NCBI RefSeq assembly: GCF_918797505.1
Contig: NC_092798.1
Location: forward strand, 6,833,501 to 6,897,500
DNA: 64,000 bases
Direction of reading: 5' to 3'
DNA from: Bemisia tabaci
Taxonomy: Eukaryota; Arthropoda; Insecta; Hemiptera; Aleyrodidae
Positions 14,301 through 23,330 of the stretch are shown here, in pieces (the stretch's first letter is position 1; each line of letters begins with the position of its first letter). The position numbers and the translations under genes were made by a program. The notes beneath the pieces were generated by a model. That model saw only the letters and a list, made by a program, of their open reading frames with translations, was not told where the DNA came from and searched no databases.

Positions 14301-17300
14301 GATGATGAATTTTTCTGTTTTACAAAAACAATCACCGATGGCTGTGATGTTCTGTTAGACAGATTTTGACATTTTGAACTAAAGTACCCTGAAATCATAA
14401 AAATATGATGATGGAGTATCTCCCATAAATTACTAACAAACAATTGATTTGGACTGAACATGTTTTTCATGTATTTCAAATGTTCATATGCTTCAAGCGT
14501 CCTTTGAATAAAATCACATGTTTTGAAAATGTTTTGAATTAGAAATCAATATGTTTTTTAGGATTAATTTTTAATCCAGTTTATTTTTCTGCATTTTACA
14601 GAGTTCTGGGCAATGTCACTGGAGCGATTGTTAATGTTGACGAGTACAAAATTCATGAAACATCAGATGGAAGAGTGGACAAAACTCGCTCTGATATGTA
14701 CCTGCATTTTGTTAGCCGCAAGGATAACTCCGTCCTTGAGGTTGAACAAGTTCTCCACTTAATTGATCTCAACATCGAAAAGTTGGACTCCTTATTTAAG
14801 GTTTGCTGAAATTGTAATCTCAATAAATGAAATTTGCAAAAGATGGGTAACTTTACTCTTTCTTTGCCTAAAGTAATTGAATTTTCTTTGGATCAGTTCA
14901 GTCATTTTCTAAGTCATAACACAAGTCTACCCGGAAAAAACTGCAGAGGATTTGATAGATGATACCTATCTAATTTCTGGCATTGTTTCCAAAAATTATC
15001 TTCGTTTTATCCCTATACAGCCACCAATTTTCCTTAAAAAATCAACTTTTCTGATGGTACTTTCATTATACGCCAAATTGGTGGATGCAGGTAAAGAACG
15101 AAAGTCATTTTTGAATTCAACAGCTATGAAGGAGTAGGGAACTATGTAATGTGTGCTTAAAAAGTTTTCCCCGCTGTGTCTGATAACAAGGTTTTTCCGG
15201 TCAAATAACACAATCCACCCATACACCCCCATAAAAATGTTGCAGTATGGAGACGCAGATTTTGCATTTAACCATCGATTTGATGAAGAAAAAGTGACGT
15301 TTCAAGGATTAGGGATTCTTCCCAATTTACTGTAATACAAAATGATTGACTTAGGGTTTGATATTGATGCACAGGGTGTCTACAAGTCAGGAATTTCTGG
15401 AAAGTCCAGAAATAGTACTGATTTATTAAGGGCGGTTCGGAAGTACTTAAAAAGTGCGGAAATTCCGTCAGAAGGTCCGGAATTTTTCATTTTTGTCGCA
15501 ATTTGAGAGAGAAATTCAAATTTTTGACATTTCTCGAATTCTGTCAAAAGGAGGTACAGAAAATGTACTGAATTTTTCCGTTGAGGAGGTACTGAATTTC
15601 TCGGGAATGTACTGAAAAAGTACTTTAAAAGTACTGATTTTTGGCCAGCCTGTTTTAGTAGACACCCTGGATGCATCACCATGGGAAAAAATGGAGGTAA
15701 TAGGAACAAGCATGCGTCGGAATATGATGAATCACCTTAATTCACATTTGCAGATTTTCTCTTGCTTTTTTTTTTACTCATGACTTGAACCTCTGTTGTC
15801 TTTTATTCCTAGGATTTCAATGTTCTGGACACGCAAGCGGCAGAACTGGTGAGAACTGCTGGAACATCAGATAATGTTGCAACGGTTTGGCTAATAGGAA
15901 CCACTATATTTTTAAGTTTATTGCTCCTAGTCATTGTATGTCTTTGCCTTGCTCAGCGCGCACGCTACCGGAGGCAACTCAAGGCTGCAACTGTCACTGC
16001 ATTTAGTAAGTTTGGTTTACTGATCTCTCCTGTAAGCTCTACTTTTGGGGATTTTGTTTTTTGCATTTCCTTCAACTGTATTATTTAAATTTGTAACAGG
16101 CTGCATGGAATTAAAAGAAAAATTCAGAATGAAATAAAATTTCATAGATTCTTGAAAAATTTTTCGGAACTTCCAAAGGTTTATCAAACTCTTAGAGCCC
16201 CGACAAGCTTTACAGAGGTCATCTGAAGTTCAGATTATAGGGAAGTGACAATGAATTGAATGATTATGAATTTGTGAGAAATGAGATTATAATCGCACCT
16301 CCTTACCCCACATCTGTAAAATTTTCTCATGTTGAATATAAATTAATGCAGTTATTTAATGCAATGGAAGGGGGAAGGGGGGAAATTTTGTATCAGCACG
16401 GAAAAAAGTAGAATCCTTCAAAGGCTACCTTTTCGTTCTCAATCTATAGTGTTTAAAATCTTTGCGTAGTAGACTGACCTTTTCAAAAACCTTTTGGGTC
16501 ATTTTCTTATTTCAAAATTGTGAATGACATGTTTTTTTCTTTCCAACCACAGGTTCCACTGATTCGGACATGACAAGAGTGACGAACACAGGTCGAGTTC
16601 CTAACACAAACAAACACAGTGTAGAAGGCTCCAACCCGATATGGATGCAAGCATATGAAAATGAATGGTACAAAGAAGATGACTCTGGGAGGTAAATTTT
16701 GATTTTCCAATCGAGGGATTTGAATTTCTCCCTGTGTAATCATAGTAATTTTTTAAACTGCTTTCAATAGTTTTACATTGATAGCTGAACAAGAAATTCT
16801 TCAATGTTGGGGGAAGGGGGCAGTAAAAACTGTTAATTACTTCTTTGTAGAGAAAATGGAAAGCTATGAAAGTCCAATTTTCCTAAACCCTTTTCTTGAC
16901 TTTGCCTTCGTTTTATATATCAATGATGGAAGCTCAAAAAATCTTCTACACTTCTTGATAACAGTGTTTCAAAATTTTCGATCCTATTTTTTTCTGAAAG
17001 AATATTGTAAGACATTTTTGTCCAAAATTTTCAGCGAATATTCTAGAAGAGACAGAGAAAACTCACAGGAAATTTTCTGGTAGACGGATAATCAGTTATC
17101 CTTCACCAAAGTACATAAAATGCACCAGAAAAGCAGCAACGTTGTAAACTAAAATACATTATTTTGGTATTATATCGTTGGTACATGTCTGATCATTTTT
17201 TTCCACATAATCTCTTTGACAGAATGTGTAACACTTTAAGTTTGGTTTCTTATCTTTTCATTTTCACTGTAATAAATTTAAGAAGTCATGTCTCAATGCA

Positions 17301-19861
17301 AATATCACTGTAACTTTTTTCCCTTTTGAATGTATAAAAATTCCACAGTCACTTCATCAAATCTTAAAACTTTCTAATTTGGGTTGTGTCAATGATTTCA
17401 GCCAAGCATCAGAACGAGACTCATTAGACGAGAACATTGTGAGTGTTGTCAATCACGATGTTGACACTGGTGGATCGTCTTGCAACAGGTATGTCTGTGG
17501 GAGAATTTTTTTACTTTCATCGATTTTTCAGTCGCCTGCATGATTAAATTAACGCAAGGATGTAGGAAGTGCTTCATTCCTAAATAAACTGAGTGTAATA
17601 AATAAGAAGAAAATCTACAAACATTAAGGAAAATTTTATCTTGATCAGGAAACTGAACATTCGAGGGTTGTCAGTGAGAATTAAAATAGAAGACTAAGTA
17701 TAGTAAGGCTGTAAGGATAAGACACCAGATTTCAAGGAGTGATTGGCTTCTGCATAATTTCTGGATCCTCAAATTGATGTCTGCTAAATTTGTGAAAAGG
17801 CACAATATTTCTCAAATGATTTAAAAAAAAAAAAATTTAAATAACTGAAAAGAAATTTGGGAAAATAAGATTATTCTGCAGACTTCGATGTTACATTTTT
17901 TGTTTTGTAATGTTTACCATCAAGTCTCCGTCGGTTCATAATACTATTCCACATCACATTGGTTATAGGACATTTCGTCAACAATTTTTTGTCTGTGCAC
18001 CTGTTTTTTCCAGTAGTTTATGTCCACCCGTTTTTCAGCAGGGGAGTTTTGATCTGCTTAACAATTGAGACCCAAAGTTAATTAGTTCACGTATAAATAC
18101 AAACGACAATTGCTCACAACGTTTTTGGATGAAAATGTATTGTGTTTGGGAAGAATGAGGGTTTGCTTGTTTTTTTTTGTTTGTTTGGTCCAACGTAGAG
18201 AAAAATATAATTGAGATTTTTAGTAAAAATGGGGAAGAGTTAATTCCATGAGGGAAAATTCACATAAACTCTCTACACCTCTTTGGTGCAACAGGACTTG
18301 ATTATCTCTCAAGAAAATCTCATCTTGTTATACCTGAACCGGATAAACCTTTTGACTTATCTCAGACAAAGCTTCTTAGATTTGTCCTGTGTACGATAAC
18401 TTTGAGACGGCGCTAGCGTAAAGTGGCTCTTTGAGCCACTATTTTGCCAAAGAGGTGTTGTACACTGTCATACGAGATTGAAGGCACTGATAAATCGATA
18501 CGGATTTGAATATTCTATCTGATATTGACACTTGGTTGACTTGGTTTGATTTTGCGTACACATCTTTATTTATTGGTGAGGAATACAGTTATAGTTATCT
18601 TGATGATGGCATCTTTCAAAAGCATGAAGTTCCCTCTTAAATTAAATCGAGTGATGACGACAAAAAGAGAGCGGTAGTCGAAAAACTTATTGAGTCCTAG
18701 TATCCACATTCAATAACGTTTAGCATGATTTTTGACTTCATTAGAAGAAAAAGTGACTTGATTCAAACAGAAATGTGATCAAATTTACCGCTGAGAAGAT
18801 TTCCTTTTGAATCAATAAAGAAAGTAATGCTTTTCAAAGCAGAAAAGATGATGGTGCAAGAAGAAAAATCAATTACATCAAGCAGAAACCTGCTTTCATT
18901 CAGCGATTTTATTCTTGATTCAAAATAAAATCTTCTTGACGGCATACTCAAGAATGTTTCCACCTGAATCTAGTCACTTTTTTCTCTAACAAAATCCAAA
19001 AATTATGCTAAACGCTATTGAATACGTATACTAGGACTTAGTGAGATTTAGGACTACCACTCTCTTTTTGCGCCGTAGTATCTTGATTTATTTTGCAAGG
19101 AAAGCTCCGGACTCTTGAAGGATACCTGTCATTCTTAATATGTTGGAGTGTCTTCAATTTCGTATGATACTGTGCAACACCTCTGCTGTGAAATAGTTGC
19201 TTCAGGCGCCGTGGCGCGTGGCACGCTGCGGTGCGGCGGGCGGCCAGCCAGCGCCTACAAACCTAAAGGGATACTTCAAGTGTCGCGCAATGCGTGAAGT
19301 ATCCCCTTAGGTTTGTAGGCGTCAGTGCGCTTTTCGAGCTGGTAGCATGCCGCGCGCTACTCGGCTCTGTGTGAGGCTCTAATATTTAAACTCACGGAGT
19401 CAGCGTTTTTCAACTCGTGATTTTGAAATGTTTGCACACTCTGCATGGATTATTCTCATTTAAATTGATGGGAAAAAAAAATATGTATGAAAGGAAAATA
19501 CAATGTGTGTTTTATAAATATTGAGGTGGTTCCGTGTCAAAAACGACTTTCAAAGCACTTTAATTTTTTCTTTTATATTTCGTGCTTTTACTGTGCTGCA
19601 GCATGGTGTACGCACGAGCAAACGCTCAGTATTGGACCTTAAAGCAAAGGACCAAAAACTAAGATGATCTTTAATTTTAAATATCTCCTTCTGTTTTCTA
19701 GCCGGTCAAACATTATTCAAGTCCGTGACTCAGTCAGTATTAAGGATCAAAACGACCTCAACACCAAAAGTAGCAGTCTCTACCACCAGAATCTGTACCA
19801 TCATCTAGAGAAACTTGGCAACCCGTTGATAACGAAAAAGCTTGAAACAACGGAATTATAG
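1787..19861 (+). CDS. Cdh23: Cadherin-23-like giant cadherin, 3' part (19 exons, C-terminal 1,322 residues)
   Basis: Exons: 1787-1935, 2538-2869, 3151-3465, 4067-4340, 4792-4956, 5362-5604, 6373-6461, 6821-6978, 7587-7771, 8813-9358, 10206-10372, 11603-11845, 12644-12832, 13891-14027, 14602-14800, 15813-16005, 16553-16691, 17402-17488, 19702-19861. All borders are GT/AG and the phases join without a break. The product has nine full extracellular cadherin repeats with linker motifs such as DVNDNAP, DENDNSP and DINDNPP, then a membrane-adjacent domain (GNVTGAIVNVDEYKIH), one transmembrane helix and a tail of about 135 residues ending in TTEL. In vertebrates CDH23 is the calcium-dependent upper part of the hair-cell tip link, and its ITEL end binds the PDZ protein harmonin. 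Repeat-by-repeat similarity to EC19-EC27, including repeats lacking the DRE motif, favours CDH23 over PCDH15/Cad99C. The first 60% of the protein must lie upstream. Function in this animal is inferred only. Confidence 0.88.
2538..2869 (+). CDS. Cdh23: Cadherin exon 2
   Basis: Completes the first full repeat (matching CDH23 EC19): IDFEEL in place of LDRE, RATDHGSPP, and linker IQDTNDHAPVF. It then starts the next repeat with IPEDLASGTSVLQ. Acceptor TTTTTCAG, donor GTATGT, ends in phase 0. Confidence 0.9.
3151..3465 (+). CDS. Cdh23: Cadherin exon 3
   Basis: Carries the body of the EC20-like repeat (VQAKDSDG to SIEDVNNKPPVI) and starts the next (AVRENTQ). Two calcium positions look degenerate: the DRE motif is replaced by LDPDSTD, and the linker reads DVNNK instead of DxNDN. 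The donor GTCTGG is weak, but the joined reading VRENTQ-VGTFIH is as expected for the fold. Confidence 0.88.
4067..4340 (+). CDS. Cdh23: Cadherin exon 4
   Basis: Body of the EC21-like repeat. GTFIHRIVAIDPDEKPVLRY closely parallels the unusual EC21 of CDH23, which also has a long insertion before the F strand. LDREKVENIRL supplies the DRE motif. Donor GTAATA, phase 1. Confidence 0.9.
4792..4956 (+). CDS. Cdh23: Cadherin exon 5
   Basis: Encodes the linker VVEDENDNSPAF and the start of the EC22-like repeat (SIPENSQQGTPIVSVLATDP). Acceptor TTTTTTTAG, donor GTGAGC. The exon is too short to stand out as an ORF and was found from the linker motif and phase. Confidence 0.88.
5022..5140. repeat. 60-bp tandem duplication in a cadherin intron
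   Basis: Two head-to-tail copies of a block containing GAACGGATCGCAACTAAA and TGGAATCATTAATATTT, with an exact period of 60 bp and few mismatches. Confidence 0.85.
5362..5604 (+). CDS. Cdh23: Cadherin exon 6
   Basis: Rest of the EC22-like repeat: KVDREATPWLNMSVKATDNG matches the VHWLNFTVRASDNG stretch of CDH23. Then linker VLDENDNNPYF and IPENTPI, opening the EC23-like repeat. Donor GTAAGT. Confidence 0.9.
6373..6461 (+). CDS. Cdh23: Cadherin exon 7
   Basis: An 89-bp exon with no ORF of its own. It encodes GTEVASIEARDADVGDYGRI, the A'-to-C strands of the EC23-like repeat, which carries the D-x-D calcium motif. Acceptor TTGTTTCAG, donor GTAAGC. Confidence 0.86.
6821..6978 (+). CDS. Cdh23: Cadherin exon 8
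   Basis: Second half of the EC23-like repeat: GKFAIDPNTGILTVADKLDR then VEAWDN and an arginine-rich loop like the SNRRENSV loop of CDH23 EC23. Acceptor TGAATTCCAG, donor GTGAGT, phase 2. Confidence 0.86.
7587..7771 (+). CDS. Cdh23: Cadherin exon 9
   Basis: Linker VSIIDENDNAPEF and the first half of the EC24-like repeat (FILKGSDKDDPSTLNGRINF). Acceptor GTAATTTCAG, donor GTAAAC, phase 1. Confidence 0.88.
8185..8405. mobile_element. MITE, family H (cadherin intron)
   Basis: Left end carries TATCTCGGTTTGCGACGTCG and ACTTCCTGTCATA. The right end has GCGGAGATTTTTAAACACCG and CAAGATACGT. The same pieces recur at 10855-11115, 22708-22933 and 24635-24867. Boundaries are approximate. Confidence 0.6.
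8813..9358 (+). CDS. Cdh23: Cadherin exon 10
   Basis: The longest exon (546 bp). It finishes the EC24-like repeat, which lacks a DRE motif here as in CDH23. It then encodes linker SDFNDHAPRF, the whole EC25-like repeat (IPENATEGSSVIRVEATDDD, LNREKQK) and linker RSVNDHQPQF. Acceptor TATCTCAG, donor GTAATT. Confidence 0.92.
9359..10205. other. Cadherin intron 10
   Basis: AT-rich intron between exons 10 and 11. I see no repeat, hidden exon or recognisable element in it. Confidence 0.6.
10206..10372 (+). CDS. Cdh23: Cadherin exon 11
   Basis: Middle of the EC26-like repeat: LVDTVDRDRDEMDEVAAASM and YYIVAGNDDGYFNLEPLS, matching YYFIAAGNEEKNFHLQP of CDH23. The acidic, non-standard calcium loop (VDRDRDEMDE) is longer than usual. 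Ends in phase 0 at GTTTGT. Confidence 0.88.
10855..11115. mobile_element. MITE, family H (cadherin intron)
   Basis: Contains TATCTCGGTTTGCGACGTCG near the left end and AGACTTTTAAACTTCACCAA plus CGAGATATGTG near the right end, matching the copy at 8185-8405. A poly(A) run of about 28 sits inside it. Confidence 0.6.
11348..11387. repeat. Poly(A) tract of 40
   Basis: An uninterrupted run of 40 A in the intron before cadherin exon 12. No retroelement body is recognisable upstream of it. Confidence 0.95.
11603..11845 (+). CDS. Cdh23: Cadherin exon 12
   Basis: End of the EC26-like repeat (VVRELDREVADSHVLIIKAL), linker VLDINDNPPKF, and the start of the last repeat (FTGGITTETDFGTEFMQVQ, paralleling YTAGVATDAKVGSELIQVL in CDH23). 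81 codons, both borders in phase 0. Confidence 0.91.
12644..12832 (+). CDS. Cdh23: Cadherin exon 13
   Basis: Core of the last cadherin repeat (EC27-like): AIDLDSGLNAKIEYSL then DPQKGMKGYFDFT. It lacks DRE, as does EC27 of CDH23. 63 codons, phase 0 at both ends; acceptor TTGTTCCAG, donor GTAATT. Confidence 0.88.
13480..13841. mobile_element. MITE with CGATTTTATCG word repeats
   Basis: Terminal inverted repeats are ACCCAAGTAGCA and TGCCACTTGGGT. The 362-bp interior is almost wholly made of the self-complementary word GCGATAAAATCGC and its variants (GCGATTTTATCG, TCGATAAAATCG, ATCGCAATA) in both orientations. It lies in intron 13 of the cadherin gene and ends 49 bp before exon 14. Confidence 0.82.
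13891..14027 (+). CDS. Cdh23: Cadherin exon 14
   Basis: End of the last repeat (VAATDISGLKDTAQVFIYLL) and start of the membrane-adjacent domain (REDQRVRFVLRQQPSELRDK). A MITE ends only 49 bp before this exon (see 13480-13841). Donor GTAAGT, phase 2. Confidence 0.9.
14602..14800 (+). CDS. Cdh23: Cadherin exon 15
   Basis: Main part of the membrane-adjacent domain: VLGNVTGAIVNVDEYKIHE, SDMYLHFVSR, LEVEQVLHLIDLNIEKLDSL. Highly similar to the SNITGAIVNTDNVQFH and RVIQMIDENKEQLRNLF blocks of CDH23. Acceptor CATTTTACAG, donor GTTTGC. Confidence 0.9.
14801..15371. other. Cadherin intron 15, first part
   Basis: No repeat family or exon was recognised here; the ORFs are short and non-cadherin. A family D MITE follows directly. 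Confidence 0.5.
15372..15669. mobile_element. MITE, family D (CAGGGTGTCTAC ends), cadherin intron 15
   Basis: Ends are CAGGGTGTCTAC and GTAGACACCCTG, flanked on both sides by the 6-bp duplication GATGCA (15366-15371 and 15670-15675). The interior is rich in AAGTCCGGAA and AAGTACTGAAAA words. Four more copies lie in the window (28176, 38029, 53210, 58437). Confidence 0.9.
15813..16005 (+). CDS. Cdh23: Cadherin exon 16 (transmembrane)
   Basis: Begins DFNVLDTQAAELV, matching NYNVLDVQPA of CDH23. The single transmembrane helix is encoded at about 15876-15956 (VATVWLIGTTIFLSLLLLVI and following). A basic stop-transfer stretch RARYRRQLK follows. Donor GTAAGT, phase 1. Confidence 0.9.
16553..16691 (+). 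CDS. Cdh23: Cadherin exon 17 (cytoplasmic)
   Basis: Cytoplasmic tail with NTNKHSVEGSNPIWMQAY, the most CDH23-specific motif in the window (NTNKYSFDGANPVW in vertebrates). An acidic NEWYKEDDSG follows. Acceptor CAACCACAG, donor GTAAAT, phase 2. Confidence 0.88.
16692..17401. other. Cadherin intron 17
   Basis: Between exons 17 and 18. I see no recognisable element in it. Confidence 0.6.
17402..17488 (+). CDS. Cdh23: Cadherin exon 18 (cytoplasmic)
   Basis: An 87-bp exon encoding a serine- and acid-rich tail segment (SQASERDSLDENIVSVVNHD). It is supported by phase on both sides and by acceptor GATTTCAG and donor GTATGT. No domain is recognised. Confidence 0.8.
18420..19560. mobile_element. Large foldback element (family G) in the last cadherin intron
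   Basis: Two arms are inverted copies of each other. The left (about 18420-18744) contains ATGCTAAACG and CGCTCTCTTTTT in reverse complement; the right runs from about 18986 onward. Between them sits a small element with AGAAAAAGTGAC/GTCACTTTTTTCT ends (about 18745-18985). The right arm continues through a GC-rich stretch and a hairpin at 19251-19322. A close copy of the right half, about 550 bp, lies at 35160-35710. Outer limits are approximate. Confidence 0.7.
19251..19322. repeat. Hairpin with GCGCCTACAAACCTAA arms
   Basis: A near-perfect inverted repeat: GCGCCTACAAACCTAAAGGG then ATACTTCA, and the reverse complement ending TTAGGTTTGTAGGCG. Related hairpins are at 35423-35498 and 56113-56186. 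Confidence 0.88.
19702..19861 (+). CDS. Cdh23: Cadherin exon 19 (last coding exon)
   Basis: Joins through a split serine codon and runs to a TAG stop at 19859-19861. It encodes NPLITKKLETTEL. The final T-E-L is a class I PDZ ligand like the I-T-E-L end of CDH23. The acceptor is CTGTTTTCTAG. An alternative last exon cannot be excluded. Confidence 0.85.
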
Positions 19862-21530
19862 CAATCAACCAAGCCTCGGGATACAAGTGAAGATTTTGTG
19901 CAGATAACGACTGTCTGTAAAGCTGATGATCAATCTGTCGCTTAGACTCCTTGAATCTCTTCCACAGAAAATGATGAAAGAACCAGAGATGCAAAATGAA
20001 ATTCCATTTTCCATAAAATTTCAATGATTTTTCAGAGGCTGCATACAAAACCCACAACAATTATCCTAGACTTTAAGAAGAAACTTCGGAATTTGACTTT
20101 TTCAAAATGTCAAAATTAAGATTTTACTGTTTTATACGTTTCATGGTATATGGAATCCATTGTAGAAGTTTTAAAAAATTCACGAAATTTCATGAAGTAT
20201 GAAATTTTATTTGATTAAGTTTAAATTTTGCATCTCCAGTTGTAACCATTCATAACAAACCAAATGCAAATACACTGAAATGAAATCGAAGAATGGAACG
20301 AGAGTTAACAACTATTAATTATATGAATAATTTCATGCTTTTGAAAGACGTGTTCATCTTTCTGTAAAGACAGTGCAAAATTATTTGTGTGATTCTTTCA
20401 TGTATTGAAAGGGTTCAAACAGATAGTGTTTGGCAACACTGAAAGCTTTTTTATTCGTGAAGGGGGAGTTACTGAAAATTTTATTTAAAACTAGTTTGGA
20501 AGTAGAGCTATTCGACGAAATTTGCAACTCCTTTTTTTACTGCATCAACATCAATTTAATGGAACACTCTAAGGAATTTAAGAATTTTATCTTGCTCAGT
20601 TTTCTCCCATTACAAGTTGTTTAAAATAACCACTGCAATGTACAAACTTTTTTTGGTTGCCCTTTGGTCTTTTACAACGAATTTATAAAGAGGGGCGCTC
20701 AATATTGTAGGTTCTCAATAACCTAACCATAAGCAGTCAACAATTTTTTGAGCGTGTATATCGGAAACCAATTTTTAATTTAAACCCAAGCATAAATATT
20801 TTCAATTCAGTCCAAGCTGGATCAAGCTATGTACAGAGTGAAAAACTGCTCTCAATGGCAAATTTTTAGAGACGGATAATTTTAAAGAAAAATTACAAAA
20901 CTTGTAAGTAATGTGAAACTAACATAATTAATATTTTCAATCGGAGATTTGTAATGTTAAAATCGAGGTATGCATGTTTGCATTCAGCCATTGGTAATAT
21001 TTTTCATCTGAATAAAGTATGCAGAAGATACTGTACTACCTTCACAAACATTGACTAAAATCCCATCTTTACTGTCCCATTTCAATTCAAGCAAATCTTT
21101 TCAATTGAAAAATGAAGATGGCTATAAAAATTGTGTTATCTTGTGGAAACAATGGTGGCAGATTGAAGAATCTAGGAAGTTTTTCATCCATTACTTTAAT
21201 TTGTGTCTGAAGGAAACATCATGATACCGCTTTTATTATTATTTGCTCCCATAGCTGTAGCATGTATTAGTTTTTGTAAAATATAATTATGTAAATATTG
21301 TACAGTTAAGTTCCTAAGATTTATATTTATTGTAGATATTTGCCAGTTGTTCAATTTCATTTTGATAAAGTTACAATGAAATACTGAACCTTTAAAACTC
21401 TGTTAATTGTAATGTAGAATCTTATCTTTAATGATCTAAAAGATTGTGTAAAATCTTTGGAATTAACTTGACTTTTTTAAATTTTGTACAATAGTTTTTT
21501 TGTTAATAAATGAACTTTAAATGTATCTAT
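19862..21530 (+). other. Probable 3' UTR of the cadherin gene
   Basis: Directly follows the TAG stop. It is AT-rich and carries none of the repeat families that crowd the flanking regions, as expected of a transcribed 3' UTR. It ends near an AATAAA signal. The extent is inferred; several earlier cleavage sites are possible. Confidence 0.5.
21505..21510 (+). terminator. Polyadenylation signal AATAAA
   Basis: TGTTAATAAATGAAC lies about 1.65 kb after the cadherin stop and just before the first intergenic MITE. Its use is inferred from position only. Confidence 0.45.
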
Positions 21531-21616
21531 TTAGAAGTTTTTATTAATGTTAACCGTGAAACTGTGGGAACGCGTTTCTTGTTTGTTGTGTTACAAAATT
21601 TCCGCTCCCATTTTAT

Positions 21617-21781
21617 CAGTGGAGAGGTGTGAATCGTGATATATCGATTGTTATGCCATTTAAAACTATGGAAATCGATCAATAAACAGGGTATTTGCAG
21701 CAAACACCTTAATAATCGATTCTTTACCGTAGGTTAAAATGGCATAACAATCGATACATTGCAATTCACGCCATGCTACTG
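21617..21781. mobile_element. hAT-type MITE, family M, with 8-bp target duplication
   Basis: Ends CAGTGGAGAGGTGTGAAT and ATTCACGCCATGCTACTG. The duplication CATTTTAT flanks it exactly (21609-21616 and 21782-21789). The interior is a foldback with ATCGATTGTTATGCCATTTA and ATAATCGATTCTTTACC. CAG ends plus 8-bp duplications are the hAT hallmark. Confidence 0.92.
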
Positions 21782-22054
21782 CATTTTATACTATCAAAAG
21801 AGGACAAACCAACGCTATTGCTTGAAGTTCTTACAGAATATTCTTCACATAAAGGGGAAAGTTCTCAAAAAATGACGTCAAGTATTTTTCCATATTAATA
21901 AAGAATAAAGTCTGACAGGAAGTCCGCAACATCGGAAACCCAGATATGGATGATGTAACTCCCAGATCGCACATGTTGTTTGCAGTGTTTCAAGATCCCT
22001 GGTACAATTTTTTTTTAGGAGAAAACATGAATATTATCCTATGAAGTTTTGCTT

Positions 22055-22435
22055 TCAATCAAACGATATATCGAAGATCGGTATTCAAAGATCGATATCC
22101 TTCCTGTTATCCCGGTTTCTTAACATAGTTACATCCCATTTTATCCATGACTATCCTGTATAGGTAAAATTACTACATATTATCCCGGTCACTATGAAGA
22201 AATCCCGTTTTATCCCAGTCAATACTGCTTTAGAACAAACGATGTATCGAAGATCGATACACAAAGATCGATATCCTTCCTGTTATCCCGGTTTATTAAT
22301 ATAGGTACATCCCGTTTTTTCCAAGACTATCCTGTATAGGTAATATTCCTACCTTTTATACTGGTTAATGAGAAGAAATCACCTTTTATCCCAGTCAATA
22401 CTCCTTTAAATCAAACGATATATCGAATATCGATA
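22055..22435. repeat. About 180-bp tandem repeat, two copies plus a partial third
   Basis: The unit starts CAAACGATATATCGAAGATC, contains CTTCCTGTTATCCCGGTTT and ACTATCCTGTATAGGTAA, and ends TTTTATCCCAGTCAATACT. Starts are near 22057, 22236 and 22413. Confidence 0.85.
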
Positions 22436-22466
22436 AAATATGTTTGTGTAAAATGAAGACATTATG

Positions 22467-23330
22467 ACTTTCCTCTCTCAACTTATATTCGTCTGTAACG
22501 GGAAACAATGGGTTGCGTTTGCTACGGCACCTTTATACAACTATACAACCTCGACGCATGTCCGTATTGCGTTCGAAAAATTGAAGGCGTTTTGACTCCC
22601 TGCTCATACCACCTATATTTTATTCGATCGACAGACGCGTTGGTCGGCGGTGACGGGGACTTGATGCAACTATTTAAACTTGATGGATGTCCGTATCACA
22701 CCGACTGAAGTGCGAAACCACGTATCTCCATTGCGGTGTTTCAAAATATCCGTTCTTATTTCCTCTCTTCCATGAGAAACAATCCAGATTTACGACTTTA
22801 AATTGTGAACTGAATCTTCTGCTATCGAATACGAAAAATCATGCAGAATTTAAGTTTTGTGTTGACGAGCTTCTCGGGAGAAAAATAAAATTTGTAAGGA
22901 AGTCTGCAACGTGGCAAATGGAGAAACGTCGTCTCTCATTTTGCCCAAAAATATGTATGTATAAAATTCAAGGCATTATGACATTCCTCCCTCAACTTAT
23001 ATTCGTCGGTAACGATAAAGAATGGGACGCGTTTGCTACGGCGCCTTGATACAACTATACAACCTTGACGGATGTCCGTATTGCGTTCAAAAGATTGAAG
23101 GCGTTTTGACTACCTGCTCATACCACCTATATTTGATTCGATCGACAGACGCGTTGGTCGGCGGTGACGGGGACTTGATGCAACTATTTAAACTTGATAG
23201 ATGTCCGTATCGCACCGACGGAAGTGCGAAACCACGTATCTTCATTGCGGTGATTCAAAATTTCCGTTCTTATTTCATCTTTTCCATGAGAACCAATCCA
23301 AATTCACGACTTTAAATTTTGAACCGAATC
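22467..23330. repeat. 514-bp direct duplication with a repeated short ORF
   Basis: Two copies begin near 22467 and 22973 with ATTATGACTTTCCTCTCTCA-type sequence. Each holds an open frame from 22508 (66 codons) and 23022 (97 codons). Those frames contain LYNLDxCPY and, about 40 residues later, LFKLDxCPY, so there is also an internal repeat. Substitutions are mixed in type. I do not recognise a protein family and do not call it a gene. Family H MITE pieces follow each copy. Confidence 0.75.
22708..22933. mobile_element. MITE, family H
   Basis: Left end ACCACGTATCTCCATTGCGG, right end AGGAAGTCTGCAACGTGGCA and AATGGAGAAACG, inverted relative to each other. A second, interrupted copy spans roughly 23222-23766 and ends GACAGGAAGTCTGCGTCGTT. 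Confidence 0.6.
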
